Shown piece after piece: positions 19,201 through 27,552 of a DNA stretch of 64,000 nt. Source of the stretch: Streptomyces sp. CB02261 (GTDB lineage Bacteria > Actinomycetota > Actinomycetes > Streptomycetales > Streptomycetaceae); the NCBI RefSeq assembly GCF_001905665.1, contig NZ_LIVX01000011.1:202771-266770 (forward strand), read 5' to 3'. The position numbers and the translations under genes are program-made. Position 1 is the stretch's first letter; every line of letters begins with the position of its first letter. The notes beneath the pieces were generated by a model. The model was not told where the DNA came from, did not search any database, and saw only the letters and a program-made list of their open reading frames with translations.

Positions 19201-19379
19201 GTGTCCGGCGGTGCGGCGGGGCGGGGCGCGCGGTGGGGCGCGGTCTGGTCCGGGACGGCTCGGGTGAGGCCGGTGGCGAGGCGCGGAAGGCTCGCCGGTG
19301 GCGGCGTCGCCCCGTCGGATCGTCGGTCCTCCGGCCGTGCCTCACCCGTCGCCCCCCTCGGAATCTGATGTCCCGTCAC
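16248..19379 (-). CDS. cdgF: Membrane PAS-GGDEF-EAL protein with degenerate EAL domain
   Basis: This protein of about 1043 residues has an acidic, Pro-rich N-terminal tail and then about ten membrane segments, for example GLICAGYTTGASLGW and SFMAAAGNAVWGWYEVVL. A PAS domain (FRSLVQGSSDVIMIA) is followed by a GGDEF domain and an EAL domain. The GGDEF site is intact (ARLGGDEFAALI) with a canonical RAGD inhibitory site five residues before it, so diguanylate cyclase activity is expected. The EAL domain looks inactive: the signature reads SAQ for EAL, SIRLSA for SVNLSA, and DGFGSG for DDFGTG. The symbol rests on remembered position next to ilvB in S. coelicolor. The GTG at 19379 has GGGGAG upstream; an alternative GTG lies at 19448. 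Confidence 0.85.
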   Translation of the reverse strand: MTGHQIPRGATGEARPEDRRSDGATPPPASLPRLATGLTRAVPDQTAPHRAPRPAAPPDTARDSGPDTDDRDGHASGRADEPPARPHDAAGCAGAIPEGPVNAPGAVLARRAVGDDSGRPAPGRPGTGGVVAQIALGLICAGYTTGASLGWGSPEVALFMGDFGLSAAALTAAVSCFLYARTHRGSARPAWLLFAFSSFMAAAGNAVWGWYEVVLRTEVPDSSVADLFFLLFAPPAIVGLLVLAKKPVTRAGWVCLGLDAWLIGGSLLTLSWSLALARTAHVQDESVAQSALSLAYPLLDIVLVSMVLVLHFRRSQANRSATNTAIAALALTVLCDALFTSPLLRENYASGQLLDAGWFAGSLLLAYAPWGVRRLPDSAAPARGPWLHSRPVAGSLAALTPYLAAAVCTLGILYNVVEGRRVDRVVVLTGCAVVLALVVRQGIMLLDNIALTQELAHKENHFRSLVQGSSDVIMIAAPTGILRYVSPAASGVYGRDAEELIGSELASLIHPEDLGAVVHEVRRFLAASPAEEPTTRIECRFRSGRGDWLHVESTVNRHQGGLIFNSRDVTERVRLQAQLQHNAEHDPLTDLPNRALFTRRVRQALGGRRASDPGTAVLFIDLDGFKAVNDRLGHQAGDDLLVQAARRLHDSVRAGDTAARLGGDEFAALILGDGGRDQAARRSQVEEIADRLRLTLSRPYRLDGGNEVRVAASIGVAFAEPGMEAGDLLRNADLAMYRAKAAGKDRVELYAPQMQAEVVRRTELAARLRTALHDGEFALLHQPVVDLATGRISAVSAQARWRSAQGILFTPAEYLRVTDDGERTAEIGRWLLEAAVEQAAERAGIGHRTPVSIRLSASRLLDRSLPLGSIESLLTRHGLPSGSLIVEVGDSDPRISLDELEQRLITLRRLGVRIALDGFGSGHVAINALRRLPVDILKLDRALVEGVVESARLRKITRGVLRIAGELGVQTVAEGVDVPEQVIALRAMGCGHAQGMAFSGPLDEYRLRRALVRDEYPLPGPVPVRVGNRPPIRSNNETPVPPT

Positions 19380-19615
19380 GTCGCTCCCCAGCGTCAGCCC
19401 GTACTCGACGCAGTCCCCCGCTCCGGGACGATACACCAGGACCGTCACTCAGGGACAGGGTCGCAGTACTCTGCGTGACGGCCTGGGGCTTGTACGCAGC
19501 GCGTGTCGGGGGCGCTCACCACCCGACCGGCCCAACCGGGGCTCCTCCCGGGCGCCTTCCCCGCGGCGCTCCCGCCACACCCGCGACGGCGGGTCGCGGC
19601 GCGGACCGACGCGGC

Positions 19616-20566
19616 TCAGCCGGTGGTGAGGAGGACGTTCACCAGTTCCTCGCCCGCCACGAACCGCCGCAGCTGCCCCGCCACGAGCCGCTTCGCGCGC
19701 GGCATGAAGGCCGAGGTCGAACCCCCCACGTGAGGACTGATCAGGACACCGGGAGCGTGCCACAACGGGTGCCCGGCGGGCAGCGGTTCCGGATCGGTGA
19801 CGTCGAGCGCCGCCGTGATCCGTCGGCTCTCGACCTCCTTGAGCAGGGCGGCCGTGTCCACGACCGGTCCGCGGGCGACGTTCACGAGGAGCGCCCCGTC
19901 CTTCATCCGGGCCAGGAAGCCGGCGTCGGCGAGATGCCTGGTCCCGGGCGTGAGCGGCGTGGAGAGCACGACGACGTCCGCCTCCGGGAGCAGTGAGGGC
20001 AACTCCGTCAGGGCGTGGACCCGACCGCGCGCTGTGGTGCGCGCGGAGCGTGCGACGCGCGCCACCCGCGCGCACTCGAAGGGCGCGAGCCGGTCCTCGA
20101 TGGCGGCGCCGATGGATCCGTACCCGACGATCAGGACGGACTTGTCGGCGAGCGCCGGGTAGAAGCCGGCCCGCCACTCCTCGGCGTCCTGGCCGCGGAC
20201 GAAGCCCGGGATGTCGCGGAGCGAGGCCAGGATCAGCGCGAGCGTGAGTTCGGCGGTGCTGGCCTCGTGGACGCCCTTCGCGTTGCAGAGAGCGACGCCG
20301 GGCGGCAGCGAGGGGATGCCGGGCGTGACGTGGTCGATGCCGGCGGACAGCGTCTGCACGGCCCGGACCGAGGTCATCGCGGCCAGCGGCCGGACGGCGA
20401 TCTCCGTGCCCTTCATGTACGGGACGACGTAGAAGGCGCAGTGCGCCGGGTCGGCGGGGAAGTCCGGTCCCCCGTCCCAGAAGCGGTAGTTCAGGCCCGA
20501 CGTACCCGGTTCGGGGAGGCCCTCGATCTCGTCCGCGGGAATCGGAAGCCACACGTCAGCGGTCAT
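19616..20566 (-). CDS. D-isomer-specific 2-hydroxyacid dehydrogenase
   Basis: The 316-residue NAD(P)-dependent enzyme has the family's Rossmann motif VLIVGYGSIGAAIEDRL. The catalytic Arg lies in VNVARGPVVDTAALL, the Glu in DPEPLPAGHP, and the His in ISPHVGGSTSAF. The substrate is not evident; relatives act on glyoxylate, hydroxypyruvate or phosphoglycerate-like acids. The ATG at 20566 (MTADVWLPIPADEIEGLPEP) has GAAGAC upstream. The gene is divergent from the aldo/keto reductase across 90 bases, so the two may share control. Confidence 0.9.
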   Translation of the reverse strand: MTADVWLPIPADEIEGLPEPGTSGLNYRFWDGGPDFPADPAHCAFYVVPYMKGTEIAVRPLAAMTSVRAVQTLSAGIDHVTPGIPSLPPGVALCNAKGVHEASTAELTLALILASLRDIPGFVRGQDAEEWRAGFYPALADKSVLIVGYGSIGAAIEDRLAPFECARVARVARSARTTARGRVHALTELPSLLPEADVVVLSTPLTPGTRHLADAGFLARMKDGALLVNVARGPVVDTAALLKEVESRRITAALDVTDPEPLPAGHPLWHAPGVLISPHVGGSTSAFMPRAKRLVAGQLRRFVAGEELVNVLLTTG

Positions 20567-20656
20567 GTCTTCGCGTCTCATGACCGGGAGGCTATGCGAA
20601 GAATCCCGGGCCCCATTGGTTACTTTGGGGGACGGCACAGGGAGGGGTACCGGCAG

Positions 20657-21667
20657 GTGGAGCGCAGGACTATCGGGGCGACGGCGCTCGACGTGGGTGC
20701 GATCGGCCTGGGGTGCATGCCGATGAGCTGGGCGTACAGCCGTTCGGAACAGCGGGGGGACCGCTCGCTGCGGACGGTGCACGCGGCGCTGGACGCCGGG
20801 GTGAGCCTGCTCGACACCGCCGACATGTACGGGCCGTTCACCAACGAGCTGCTCGTGGGGCGGGCGTTGAAGGAGCGACGGGCGGACGCCTTCGTCTCGA
20901 CGAAGTGCGGACTGCTCGTCGGCGACCAGCACGTGGTCGCCAACGGCAGGCCGGGGTACGTGCGTCGGGCCTGCGACGCCTCCCTGCGGCGGCTCCAGAC
21001 CGATGTGATCGACCTGTACCAGCTGCACCGCGCCGACCCCGAGGTGCCGGTCGAGGAGACCTGGGGCGCGATGGCCGAGCTGGTCTCGGCGGGCAAGGTG
21101 CGGGCGCTCGGTCTGTGCGCGGTCGGCGCGCGGTCGGCCCGCCGGGGTGCGGCGGGCGCCGGCCGTGACGGGTACGAGGGAACGATCCGCCAGTTGGAGC
21201 GGGTCCAGCAGGTGTTCCCGGTGGCGGCGGTGGAGGCCGAGCTGTCGGTGTGGTCGCAGGAGGCGCTGGTGCGGCTGCTGCCGTGGTGCGCCGCGCGGGG
21301 CGTCGGCTTCCTGGCGGCGATGCCGCTGGGGAACGGTTACCTGACGGGGACGCTCACCCCGGGCAGCGGCTTCGAGCGGGACGATCCGCGGGCCCGGCAC
21401 CCCCGGTTCACCGCCGAGATGATGGCGGCGAACCAGCCGCTCGTGGCGGGGCTGCGGCGGGTGGCCGCGCGGCACGGGGCGGACGTCACGCCGGCGCAGG
21501 TGGCGCTGGCGTGGGTGCTCGGCCGGGGGCCGCACGTCGTGCCGGTGCCGGGGGCGAAGCGGGAGCGGTGGGCGGTGGAGAACGCCCGGGCGGCCGGGCT
21601 GCGGCTGACCGCGGAGGACCTGGCGGAGATCGCGGGGCTTCCGGCGCCCCGGGGGTCCTGGGACTGA
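20657..21667 (+). CDS. Aldo/keto reductase
   Basis: The 336-residue NADPH-dependent oxidoreductase starts at a GTG at 20657 (MERRTIGATALDVGAIGLGC). The barrel features are LLDTADMYGPFTNELLVGRA with the catalytic Asp and Tyr, VSTKCGLL with the catalytic Lys, and LYQLHRADPEVPVEETW with the His. The C-terminal cofactor-binding segment is VPVPGAKRERWAVENARA. Its N-terminal features match the AKR13-like class. A GGGAGGGG site lies about 12 bases before the GTG. The substrate is not evident. Confidence 0.92.
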   Translation: MERRTIGATALDVGAIGLGCMPMSWAYSRSEQRGDRSLRTVHAALDAGVSLLDTADMYGPFTNELLVGRALKERRADAFVSTKCGLLVGDQHVVANGRPGYVRRACDASLRRLQTDVIDLYQLHRADPEVPVEETWGAMAELVSAGKVRALGLCAVGARSARRGAAGAGRDGYEGTIRQLERVQQVFPVAAVEAELSVWSQEALVRLLPWCAARGVGFLAAMPLGNGYLTGTLTPGSGFERDDPRARHPRFTAEMMAANQPLVAGLRRVAARHGADVTPAQVALAWVLGRGPHVVPVPGAKRERWAVENARAAGLRLTAEDLAEIAGLPAPRGSWD

Positions 21668-21765
21668 GGTGCGGCGATCTTCGACGGCGGGAGGGAACCT
21701 GATAGCGGCGAGCGGTGTATCAAGGGTGAAGGGATGCCGCTCGACTCGTCGAAGGGGACCGTGCC

Positions 21766-22911
21766 ATGAGCCGTCCTGCTGTTGTGAAGGCCCTGTGGGG
21801 CGCCGCCGTGCTGGTCCTGGTGGCGGGCTGCTCCTCGGGGGGTGCGGAGGACCCCCCGGGTACGGCCCCGCCGACGTCCGTCACGGCGACCGCGACCGTG
21901 AGCGCGGCCCCGTCCGGGTCCCCGGCCCCGGGGACGGCTCCCGCGAAGGGCGGGGCGGCGGCGAAGGGCACCCACACGGAGGGGCTGAAGTCGCCCTGGG
22001 GACTCGCGGCGCTGCCGGGCGGGGACCTGCTCGTCTCCTCGCGGGACGAGCGGACGATCACCCGGGTCGACGGGCGGACCGGGGCGAAGACCCCGCTCGG
22101 CGTGGTGCCGGGCGTGGTCCCGGGCGGCGAGGGCGGCCTCATGGGCCTCGCGGTCCGGGACGGCTGGGTGTACGCGTATCTGACGGCGGAGTCCGACAAC
22201 CGCATCGTGCGCATGCGGTACGGGGACGGGGACCGGCTCGGCGCTCCGGAGCCGGTGCTGACGGGCATCCCGAAGGGGGTCGTGCACAACGGCGGGCGGA
22301 TCGCGTTCGGGCCTGACGGCATGCTGTACGCGGGGACGGGCGAGACGGGCAGGACCGGTCTCGCCCAGGACCGGGCCTCGCTCGGCGGGAAGATCCTGCG
22401 GATGACACCGGAGGGCGCGCCGGCGCCGGGCAACCCGTCCGCCGGATCGGTGGTCTATTCGTACGGGCACCGCAATGTGCAGGGAATCGCCTGGGACACG
22501 GCAGGGCGCCTGTGGGCCGCCGAGTTCGGGCAGAACACCTGGGACGAGCTGAACCTGATCGAGTCCGGCAGGAACTACGGCTGGCCGGAGGTCGAGGGAC
22601 GTGCCGGGCGGGCCGGCTTCGTGGACCCGGTGGCCCAGTGGCCGACCTCGGAGGCCTCCCCCAGCGGGATCGCGTACGCGCGGGGCGCGATCTGGATGGC
22701 CGGGCTCAGAGGGGAGCGGCTGTGGCGGGTCCCGCTCTCCGGCACGAAGCTCGCGGCGGACCCCGAGGCGTTCCTGACCGAGGAGTACGGGCGCCTGCGC
22801 ACGGTCCTGGCTGAGGGCGGCGGGCGGCTCTGGCTGGTGACCAGCGAGACCGACACCCGGGGCACGCCCGAGGAGGGGGACGACAGGATCCTCCGGCTGG
22901 AGGTGAGCTGA
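21766..22911 (+). CDS. PQQ-dependent sugar dehydrogenase-like lipoprotein
   Basis: The 381-residue protein has a lipoprotein signal (LVLVAGCSSGG, Cys near residue 22) and a Pro/Thr/Ala-rich linker to about residue 65. The six-bladed glucose/sorbosone dehydrogenase propeller follows. Family motifs are SPWGLAALPGGDLLVSSRDE, VHNGGRIAFGPDGMLYAGTG, and YSYGHRNVQGIAWDTAGRLW. The conserved His-Arg-Asn of the quinone/Ca2+ site is therefore kept. It is probably a membrane-anchored extracellular sugar oxidase. Whether PQQ is made by this organism cannot be judged here. Confidence 0.9.
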   Translation: MSRPAVVKALWGAAVLVLVAGCSSGGAEDPPGTAPPTSVTATATVSAAPSGSPAPGTAPAKGGAAAKGTHTEGLKSPWGLAALPGGDLLVSSRDERTITRVDGRTGAKTPLGVVPGVVPGGEGGLMGLAVRDGWVYAYLTAESDNRIVRMRYGDGDRLGAPEPVLTGIPKGVVHNGGRIAFGPDGMLYAGTGETGRTGLAQDRASLGGKILRMTPEGAPAPGNPSAGSVVYSYGHRNVQGIAWDTAGRLWAAEFGQNTWDELNLIESGRNYGWPEVEGRAGRAGFVDPVAQWPTSEASPSGIAYARGAIWMAGLRGERLWRVPLSGTKLAADPEAFLTEEYGRLRTVLAEGGGRLWLVTSETDTRGTPEEGDDRILRLEVS

Positions 22912-22965
22912 GGGCCGGAGCCGGGCTCGGACCGGGCGGCGAGCGGCGCGCAGGGGGCGCGGGCG

Positions 22966-25900
22966 TCAGAGGGCCGGGTCGAGGAGGTGGAGGCGGTGGG
23001 CCAGGGCGGCGGCCTCGCCGCGGCCGGCGACGCCGAGCTTCGCCAGGATGTTGGAGACGTGGACGCTGGCCGTCTTGGGGGAGATGAACAGCTCCTCGGC
23101 GATCTGGCGGTTGGTGCGGCCGGCCGCGACCAGGCCCAGGACGTCCTGTTCCCGGGGAGTCAGACCGAAGGTGTCGTCCGCGGCCTCCGCCGGCTCCTGA
23201 GACGGCTTCTCGGGGGTCAGGGAGAGGCGGGCGCGGGCGGCCAGGAGTTCCACGTCCTCGCGGAGCGGGCGGGCGCCGAGGCGAATGGCGGTGGCGTGGG
23301 CCTCCCGGAGCAGGGCCGTGGCCTCCTCACGGTGGCCTCCTTCGACCAGCAGGGCGTCGGCGAGGCGGTGGCGGGCTCGGGCCAGCTGGGCGGGGCGCTC
23401 CAGCGGTTCCCAGGCAGCGACGACCTCGGCCCAGCGGGCGGCGGACTCGCGGCCCTCGGCGCGGGCGAGCTCCTCGGAGACCTGGCGGGCGTAGGCGGCC
23501 CAGACGGGGGCCGGGGCGGCGAGGCCGCGGAGGCAGCGGCGGATCGCGTCGAGCGCCTCGGCGCGGCCCTCGTCGGCGGCGGGAAGCCCCCGGGTGTCGG
23601 CCTCGGCGGTGACGGCGGTGAGGACGAGCGGCCAGCCGTAGCGGTGGGTGCTGGGCGGGAAACCGCCCTGTTCGGCGGCGGCGAGCCGGGGCCGCACGTC
23701 GGCGACGCGCCCCTCGGCGGCGGCCACGGCGATCTCGACCTGGCTCATGGGCAGGGTGTACTGGGGGATGGGGTCGCGGGTGCCGTAGACGGTGCGGGCG
23801 TCGGCGAGGTGGCCGCCGGCCGCGTCGAGTTCGCCCCGGTCGACGGCGAGCTGGGCGAGGCGGAGGGAGGCGGAGCCGCGGGGCTTGGTGCTGGTCGCCG
23901 AGCGGAGCAGCCGTTCGGCGGCCTCCCGGGTCTCGTCCCAGCGGCCGAGGGAGTAGAGCGACTCGGCCCGGTTGGCCTCGATCCACCCGACGCTGTCGAC
24001 GAGGCCGTAGGAGCGGGCGAGACGGATGCCGGTGTCGCAGAGTTCGACGGCCTCCTGGGAGCGGCCGAGGGACTCCAGGGAGGAGGCGATGTTGATGTGG
24101 GCGCGGGCCGTCTCGGTGTAGTGGCCGAGGGCCTTGGTCCGTTTCCGTACCTCGTGCATCTCGGCGAGACCCGCCTCGACGTCACCCGCGCCGGCCATGA
24201 GGGTGCCGAGGGTGAGCCGGGCGTTGAGTTCGATGGACTCGGCCTTGACGAGCCGGGCGTACTCGACGGCGCGTTCCGCGGCGGTGATGGCCTCGGGTCC
24301 GGGGTTGCGGAGCATGCCCCAGCCCGCGGCGCCGACGAGGACCACGGCGTGGACGGCCGAGGGCGGCAGGCCCTTGACGAGTTCCTGGGCGCGGGCGATC
24401 TCCTGCCGGCCGTCGCCCCGGCCGAGGTTGGACTGGAGGCGGGCCTTCTCGGTCCAGAACCAGGCGGCGCGCAGGGGGTCCTTCTCCTCCGGGTTGTCGA
24501 GGAGGCGGAGTGCCATCTTGCCGATCTTCAGAGCGCGTTCGCGGTCGCCGCTGAGGCGGGCGGCGACGGCCGCCTCGGCGAGCAGGTCGACGTAGCTGAG
24601 GGCGCTGGTCTCGGGGTCGCAGCCGCAGGGCGGGTAGGCCTCGGCGTAGTCGATGGGCCGGAGCGAGCGCCGGGCCTCGACGGGGACCTCGTCCCAGAGT
24701 TCCATGGCCCGTTCGAGGAGCCGGAGCTGCTCGGCGTAGGCGTGGCGCTTGCGGGTCTCGACGGAGGCGCGGAGGACGGCGGGCAGGGCCTTGGCCGGGT
24801 CGTGCGCGTGGTACCAGTACGTGGCGAGCCGGGTGGCCCGCTCGTCGGCCCGGACGAGCCCGGGGTCGGCCTCCAGGGCTTCGGCGTAGCGCCGGTTGAG
24901 GCGGGAGCGTTCGCCGGGCAGCAGGTCGTCGCTGACGGCCTCGCGGACGAGGGAGTGGCGGAAGCGGTAGCCGTCGCCGTCGGGGACGGCGAGCAGGATG
25001 TTGGCGCCGACGGCGGCCCGCAGCGCTTCGATGAGTTCGTCCTCGGTGAGCCGGGACACGGCGGCGAGCAGGCCGTACTCGACGGTGGAGCCGCCCTCGG
25101 CGACGATCCTGGCGACCTGCTGGGCGTCCTCGGGGAGCGTCTCGACCCGGACGAGCAGGAGGTCGCGCAGGGAGTCGCTGAGCTGGCCGGGCGCGCAGCC
25201 GGCCTCGTGGGAGACGACGAGCTCCTCCACGAAGAAGGCGTTGCCGTCGGAGCGCTCGAAGACCTCTTCGACGAGACCGGGGTCGGGTTCGGCGGCGAGG
25301 ATGCCGGTGAGCTGGCGGTGCACCTCGACGCGGGTGAAGCGGGCGAGTTCGATGCGGCGGATGGTGCGGAGCCGGTCGAGTTCGGCGAGGAGGGGGCGCA
25401 GGGGGTGGCGGCGGTGGATGTCGTCGGCGCGGTAGCTGGCGACGACCACGATCCGGCCGCGGCGGAGGGTCCGCAGGAGATAGGTGAGGAGGTGCCGGGT
25501 GGAGGCGTCGGCCCAGTGCAGGTCCTCGAGGACGAGCACGATCGTACGGTCGGCGGCGAGGCGTTCCAGGAGCCGTACGGTCAGTTCGAAGAGGCGGGCG
25601 GTGGAGTCCTCGTCGGAGGAGTCGTGGTGTCCGGGGTCGCCCAGTTCGGGCAGCAGGCGGGCGAGTTCGCCCTCCTGGCCGTCGGCGGCCTCGGTGAGTT
25701 CACCGGGGAGCCGGCGGCGGAGCGAGCGCAGCGCGGTGGCGAAGGGGGCGAAGGGCAGTCCGTCGGCGCCGAGTTCGACGCAGCCGCCGAGCGCGACGAC
25801 GGCGCCCCGGCCGCAGGCCGTGTCGAGGAACTCCTCGATCAGCCGGGTCTTGCCGACCCCCGCCTCACCGCCGACGAGCAGGGCCTGGGGCTCTCCCGCG

Positions 25901-26022
25901 TCCGCACGGGAGAGCGCCTCGGTGAGGGCGGTGAGTTCGCCGGCGCGGCCGACGAACACGGGGCTGACTGACCTGGTCTCCACGGCGCCGAGCATCGCAC
26001 AGACGTCCGTGCCCTGGTTCAT
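22966..26022 (-). CDS. Large ATP-binding LuxR-type (LAL) transcriptional regulator
   Basis: The 1018-residue protein starts MNQGTDVCAMLGAVETRSVS. An AAA-type ATPase follows with Walker A LLVGGEAGVGKTRLIEEF (about 49-66) and Walker B VLVLEDLHWADAST. A long TPR-like helical region spans about 430-900. The C-terminal LuxR helix-turn-helix reads LTPREQDVLGLVAAGRTNRQ then IAEELFISPKTASVHVSNIL. Such STAND regulators commonly control antibiotic clusters or sugar use. No pathway genes adjoin it apart from the convergent sugar dehydrogenase, so its target is unknown. The ATG at 26022 lacks a good ribosome site; an ATG at 25995 is an alternative. Confidence 0.92.
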   Translation of the reverse strand: MNQGTDVCAMLGAVETRSVSPVFVGRAGELTALTEALSRADAGEPQALLVGGEAGVGKTRLIEEFLDTACGRGAVVALGGCVELGADGLPFAPFATALRSLRRRLPGELTEAADGQEGELARLLPELGDPGHHDSSDEDSTARLFELTVRLLERLAADRTIVLVLEDLHWADASTRHLLTYLLRTLRRGRIVVVASYRADDIHRRHPLRPLLAELDRLRTIRRIELARFTRVEVHRQLTGILAAEPDPGLVEEVFERSDGNAFFVEELVVSHEAGCAPGQLSDSLRDLLLVRVETLPEDAQQVARIVAEGGSTVEYGLLAAVSRLTEDELIEALRAAVGANILLAVPDGDGYRFRHSLVREAVSDDLLPGERSRLNRRYAEALEADPGLVRADERATRLATYWYHAHDPAKALPAVLRASVETRKRHAYAEQLRLLERAMELWDEVPVEARRSLRPIDYAEAYPPCGCDPETSALSYVDLLAEAAVAARLSGDRERALKIGKMALRLLDNPEEKDPLRAAWFWTEKARLQSNLGRGDGRQEIARAQELVKGLPPSAVHAVVLVGAAGWGMLRNPGPEAITAAERAVEYARLVKAESIELNARLTLGTLMAGAGDVEAGLAEMHEVRKRTKALGHYTETARAHINIASSLESLGRSQEAVELCDTGIRLARSYGLVDSVGWIEANRAESLYSLGRWDETREAAERLLRSATSTKPRGSASLRLAQLAVDRGELDAAGGHLADARTVYGTRDPIPQYTLPMSQVEIAVAAAEGRVADVRPRLAAAEQGGFPPSTHRYGWPLVLTAVTAEADTRGLPAADEGRAEALDAIRRCLRGLAAPAPVWAAYARQVSEELARAEGRESAARWAEVVAAWEPLERPAQLARARHRLADALLVEGGHREEATALLREAHATAIRLGARPLREDVELLAARARLSLTPEKPSQEPAEAADDTFGLTPREQDVLGLVAAGRTNRQIAEELFISPKTASVHVSNILAKLGVAGRGEAAALAHRLHLLDPAL

Positions 26023-26029
26023 ACGGGTG

Positions 26030-26227
26030 TCACGCGGCCCGGACGAAGCGGCCGCGTCCGTCGCCGCTCACCCGCCCCTCCGAGTCCTGGCTCCCGCTGC
26101 TGCGGCCGAGGCGGCGCAGGCCCCGGGTGGTGCCGCCCGACTCGGCGGCCGCGTGGGACAGCCGCTGGGCGGCGGCCTCGCGGACGAGCTGGGCGTGGTT
26201 CATGCGGTGGAGTTCGTACTCGAACAT
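26030..26227 (-). CDS. Small hypothetical protein (MFEYELHRM family)
   Basis: The 65-residue product starts MFEYELHRMNHAQLVREAAA and continues QRLSHAAAESGG, then a basic, Gly/Ser/Arg-rich tail. Small actinobacterial proteins beginning MFEYEL followed by a helix of this type are common, and their function is unknown. A GGGAG ribosome site lies 8 bases before the ATG. The gene sits 7 bases upstream of the LAL regulator in the same orientation, so they are probably co-transcribed. Confidence 0.72.
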   Translation of the reverse strand: MFEYELHRMNHAQLVREAAAQRLSHAAAESGGTTRGLRRLGRSSGSQDSEGRVSGDGRGRFVRAA

Positions 26228-26377
26228 CGGGGTGCTCCCTGGTCTTCCGCGGTGTCGGTATCGCTTCCTGCGATGCCTCTACTGTCGTGTCCCAGGGGCT
26301 GCGGCCACATCGGGCGTGTTCCGCATGTTCGGCGTACGGGGGTCCTTAGGCGGGCCTCAGGAGGGCCTTAGGCGGTC

Positions 26378-26953
26378 TCAGGATCCGGCGCTGGGGAGGC
26401 TCAGGAACAGGTCGAAGTAGGTACCGGCGGACAGGAGCAGTCCGATGCCGCCCAGGACGGCGCCCGCGACGGCGACCGCGCGGACCCAGGCGGGGCGCCC
26501 GGGGAGGACGAGGACGAGGACGGCGACGAACAGGGCGACGAAGGCGAAGACGCCGTTCACCAGGGCGGTGGTGTGCCAGGCGTCGCCGTAGATCTCGGAG
26601 ATCTGCTGGGCGGGGGTACCGGTCCCGGAGGTCTTGATCTGCCCGATGAGGGTCTCGCGCTCGGCGACGACCTTGCCGGTCCAGGTGCCGGTCAGGGCGA
26701 CGGCCCCGAGGGCGGCGGAGACCACGGCCGCGGCGGCGCCGCCGATGCCGGCGGAGGCGGGGGCGGCCTCCGCGGCGAGCTCGTCGTCCGTGTCCTGGTC
26801 GTCCGCGTCCTCGTCGAGCGGCTCGGTGCCGTGGCCGTCGAGCGGCTCCCCTGCGGGCGCGGCCTCGACGGCCTCCGCCGGGGCGTCCGCCTCGGCGGTC
26901 TTCGCGCTCTCCGCGCTCTCGCCGGTCTTCTCTGTCGTCGTCTTGGTGTCCAT
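26378..26953 (-). CDS. Membrane protein with acidic N-terminal tail
   Basis: The 191-residue protein begins MDTKTTTEKTGESAESAKTA and has about 70 residues of low-complexity acidic sequence. Three membrane segments follow: GGAAAAVVSAALGAVALTG, VNGVFAFVALFVAVLVLVL, and VAVAGAVLGGIGLLLSAGTY. Between the first and second is an extracytoplasmic loop of about 45 residues with KTSGTGTPAQQISEIYGDAW. No family is recognised. The ATG at 26953 gives the shortest sensible product; upstream sequence in frame has shadow character. Confidence 0.75.
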   Translation of the reverse strand: MDTKTTTEKTGESAESAKTAEADAPAEAVEAAPAGEPLDGHGTEPLDEDADDQDTDDELAAEAAPASAGIGGAAAAVVSAALGAVALTGTWTGKVVAERETLIGQIKTSGTGTPAQQISEIYGDAWHTTALVNGVFAFVALFVAVLVLVLPGRPAWVRAVAVAGAVLGGIGLLLSAGTYFDLFLSLPSAGS

Positions 26954-26988
26954 GCGGCGCACGCTAGGGGGCACACATGAGAGCCGTC

Positions 26989-27552
26989 TTAAGACGCCTC
27001 GGCCTTCGCCGCGCGCCACTCCGTGGCGAGGACGGCCCAGAGCTCGGTGTCCGCGCGGGTGCCGCGGTGCGGGTAGTTCTCCCGCAGGACGCCCTCCCGC
27101 GTCATGCCGAGGCGGCGGGCGACGGCGATGCTCGGCCCGTTCTTCGCGGAGGCGCGCCATTCGACGCGGTGGATGCCGCGCTCCTCGACCGCCCAGTCGA
27201 TGATGACCCGGCAGGCCCGGGTGATCAGGCCCTTGCCCGCGGCGGAGGGTTCCAGCCAGCAGCCCGCCTCGGCGGTCCCGTGCGTCACGTCCATGGTCCG
27301 GAAGAGGACGCCGCCGACGAGCGTGCCCCCGGCCCAGATGCCGTAGATGCGTCCGGTGTCGTTCGCGGCCTTCTCGGCGTACGAGCGGAGGAAGGAGCGG
27401 GCGGAGTCCAGGTCGGCGACGGCGTCCGCCAGGGCGATGTGCTGCCCGACGAAGTCCCGTCCCCGGTCCATGTGGGTCAGGAACTCCTCGGCCTGCCAGG
27501 GCTCCAGGGGCCTCAGCTCGGCGCCGTCGTCACCCAGGGATATCGCGAACAT
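26989..27552 (-). CDS. GNAT family N-acetyltransferase (RimJ/RimL type)
   Basis: The 187-residue protein has the RimL-like order: an N-terminal LRPLEPWQAEEF, the mid strand TLVGGVLFR, the acetyl-CoA loop EPSAAGKGLITRACRVIIDW, and the C-terminal HRVEWRASAKNGPSIAVARR then LGMTREGVLRE. These enzymes acetylate N-terminal or small-molecule amines; the substrate is not evident. Its start lies inside the end of the MMPL gene (23-base overlap), so it is likely translated from the same mRNA by coupling. Confidence 0.9.
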   Translation of the reverse strand: MFAISLGDDGAELRPLEPWQAEEFLTHMDRGRDFVGQHIALADAVADLDSARSFLRSYAEKAANDTGRIYGIWAGGTLVGGVLFRTMDVTHGTAEAGCWLEPSAAGKGLITRACRVIIDWAVEERGIHRVEWRASAKNGPSIAVARRLGMTREGVLRENYPHRGTRADTELWAVLATEWRAAKAEAS

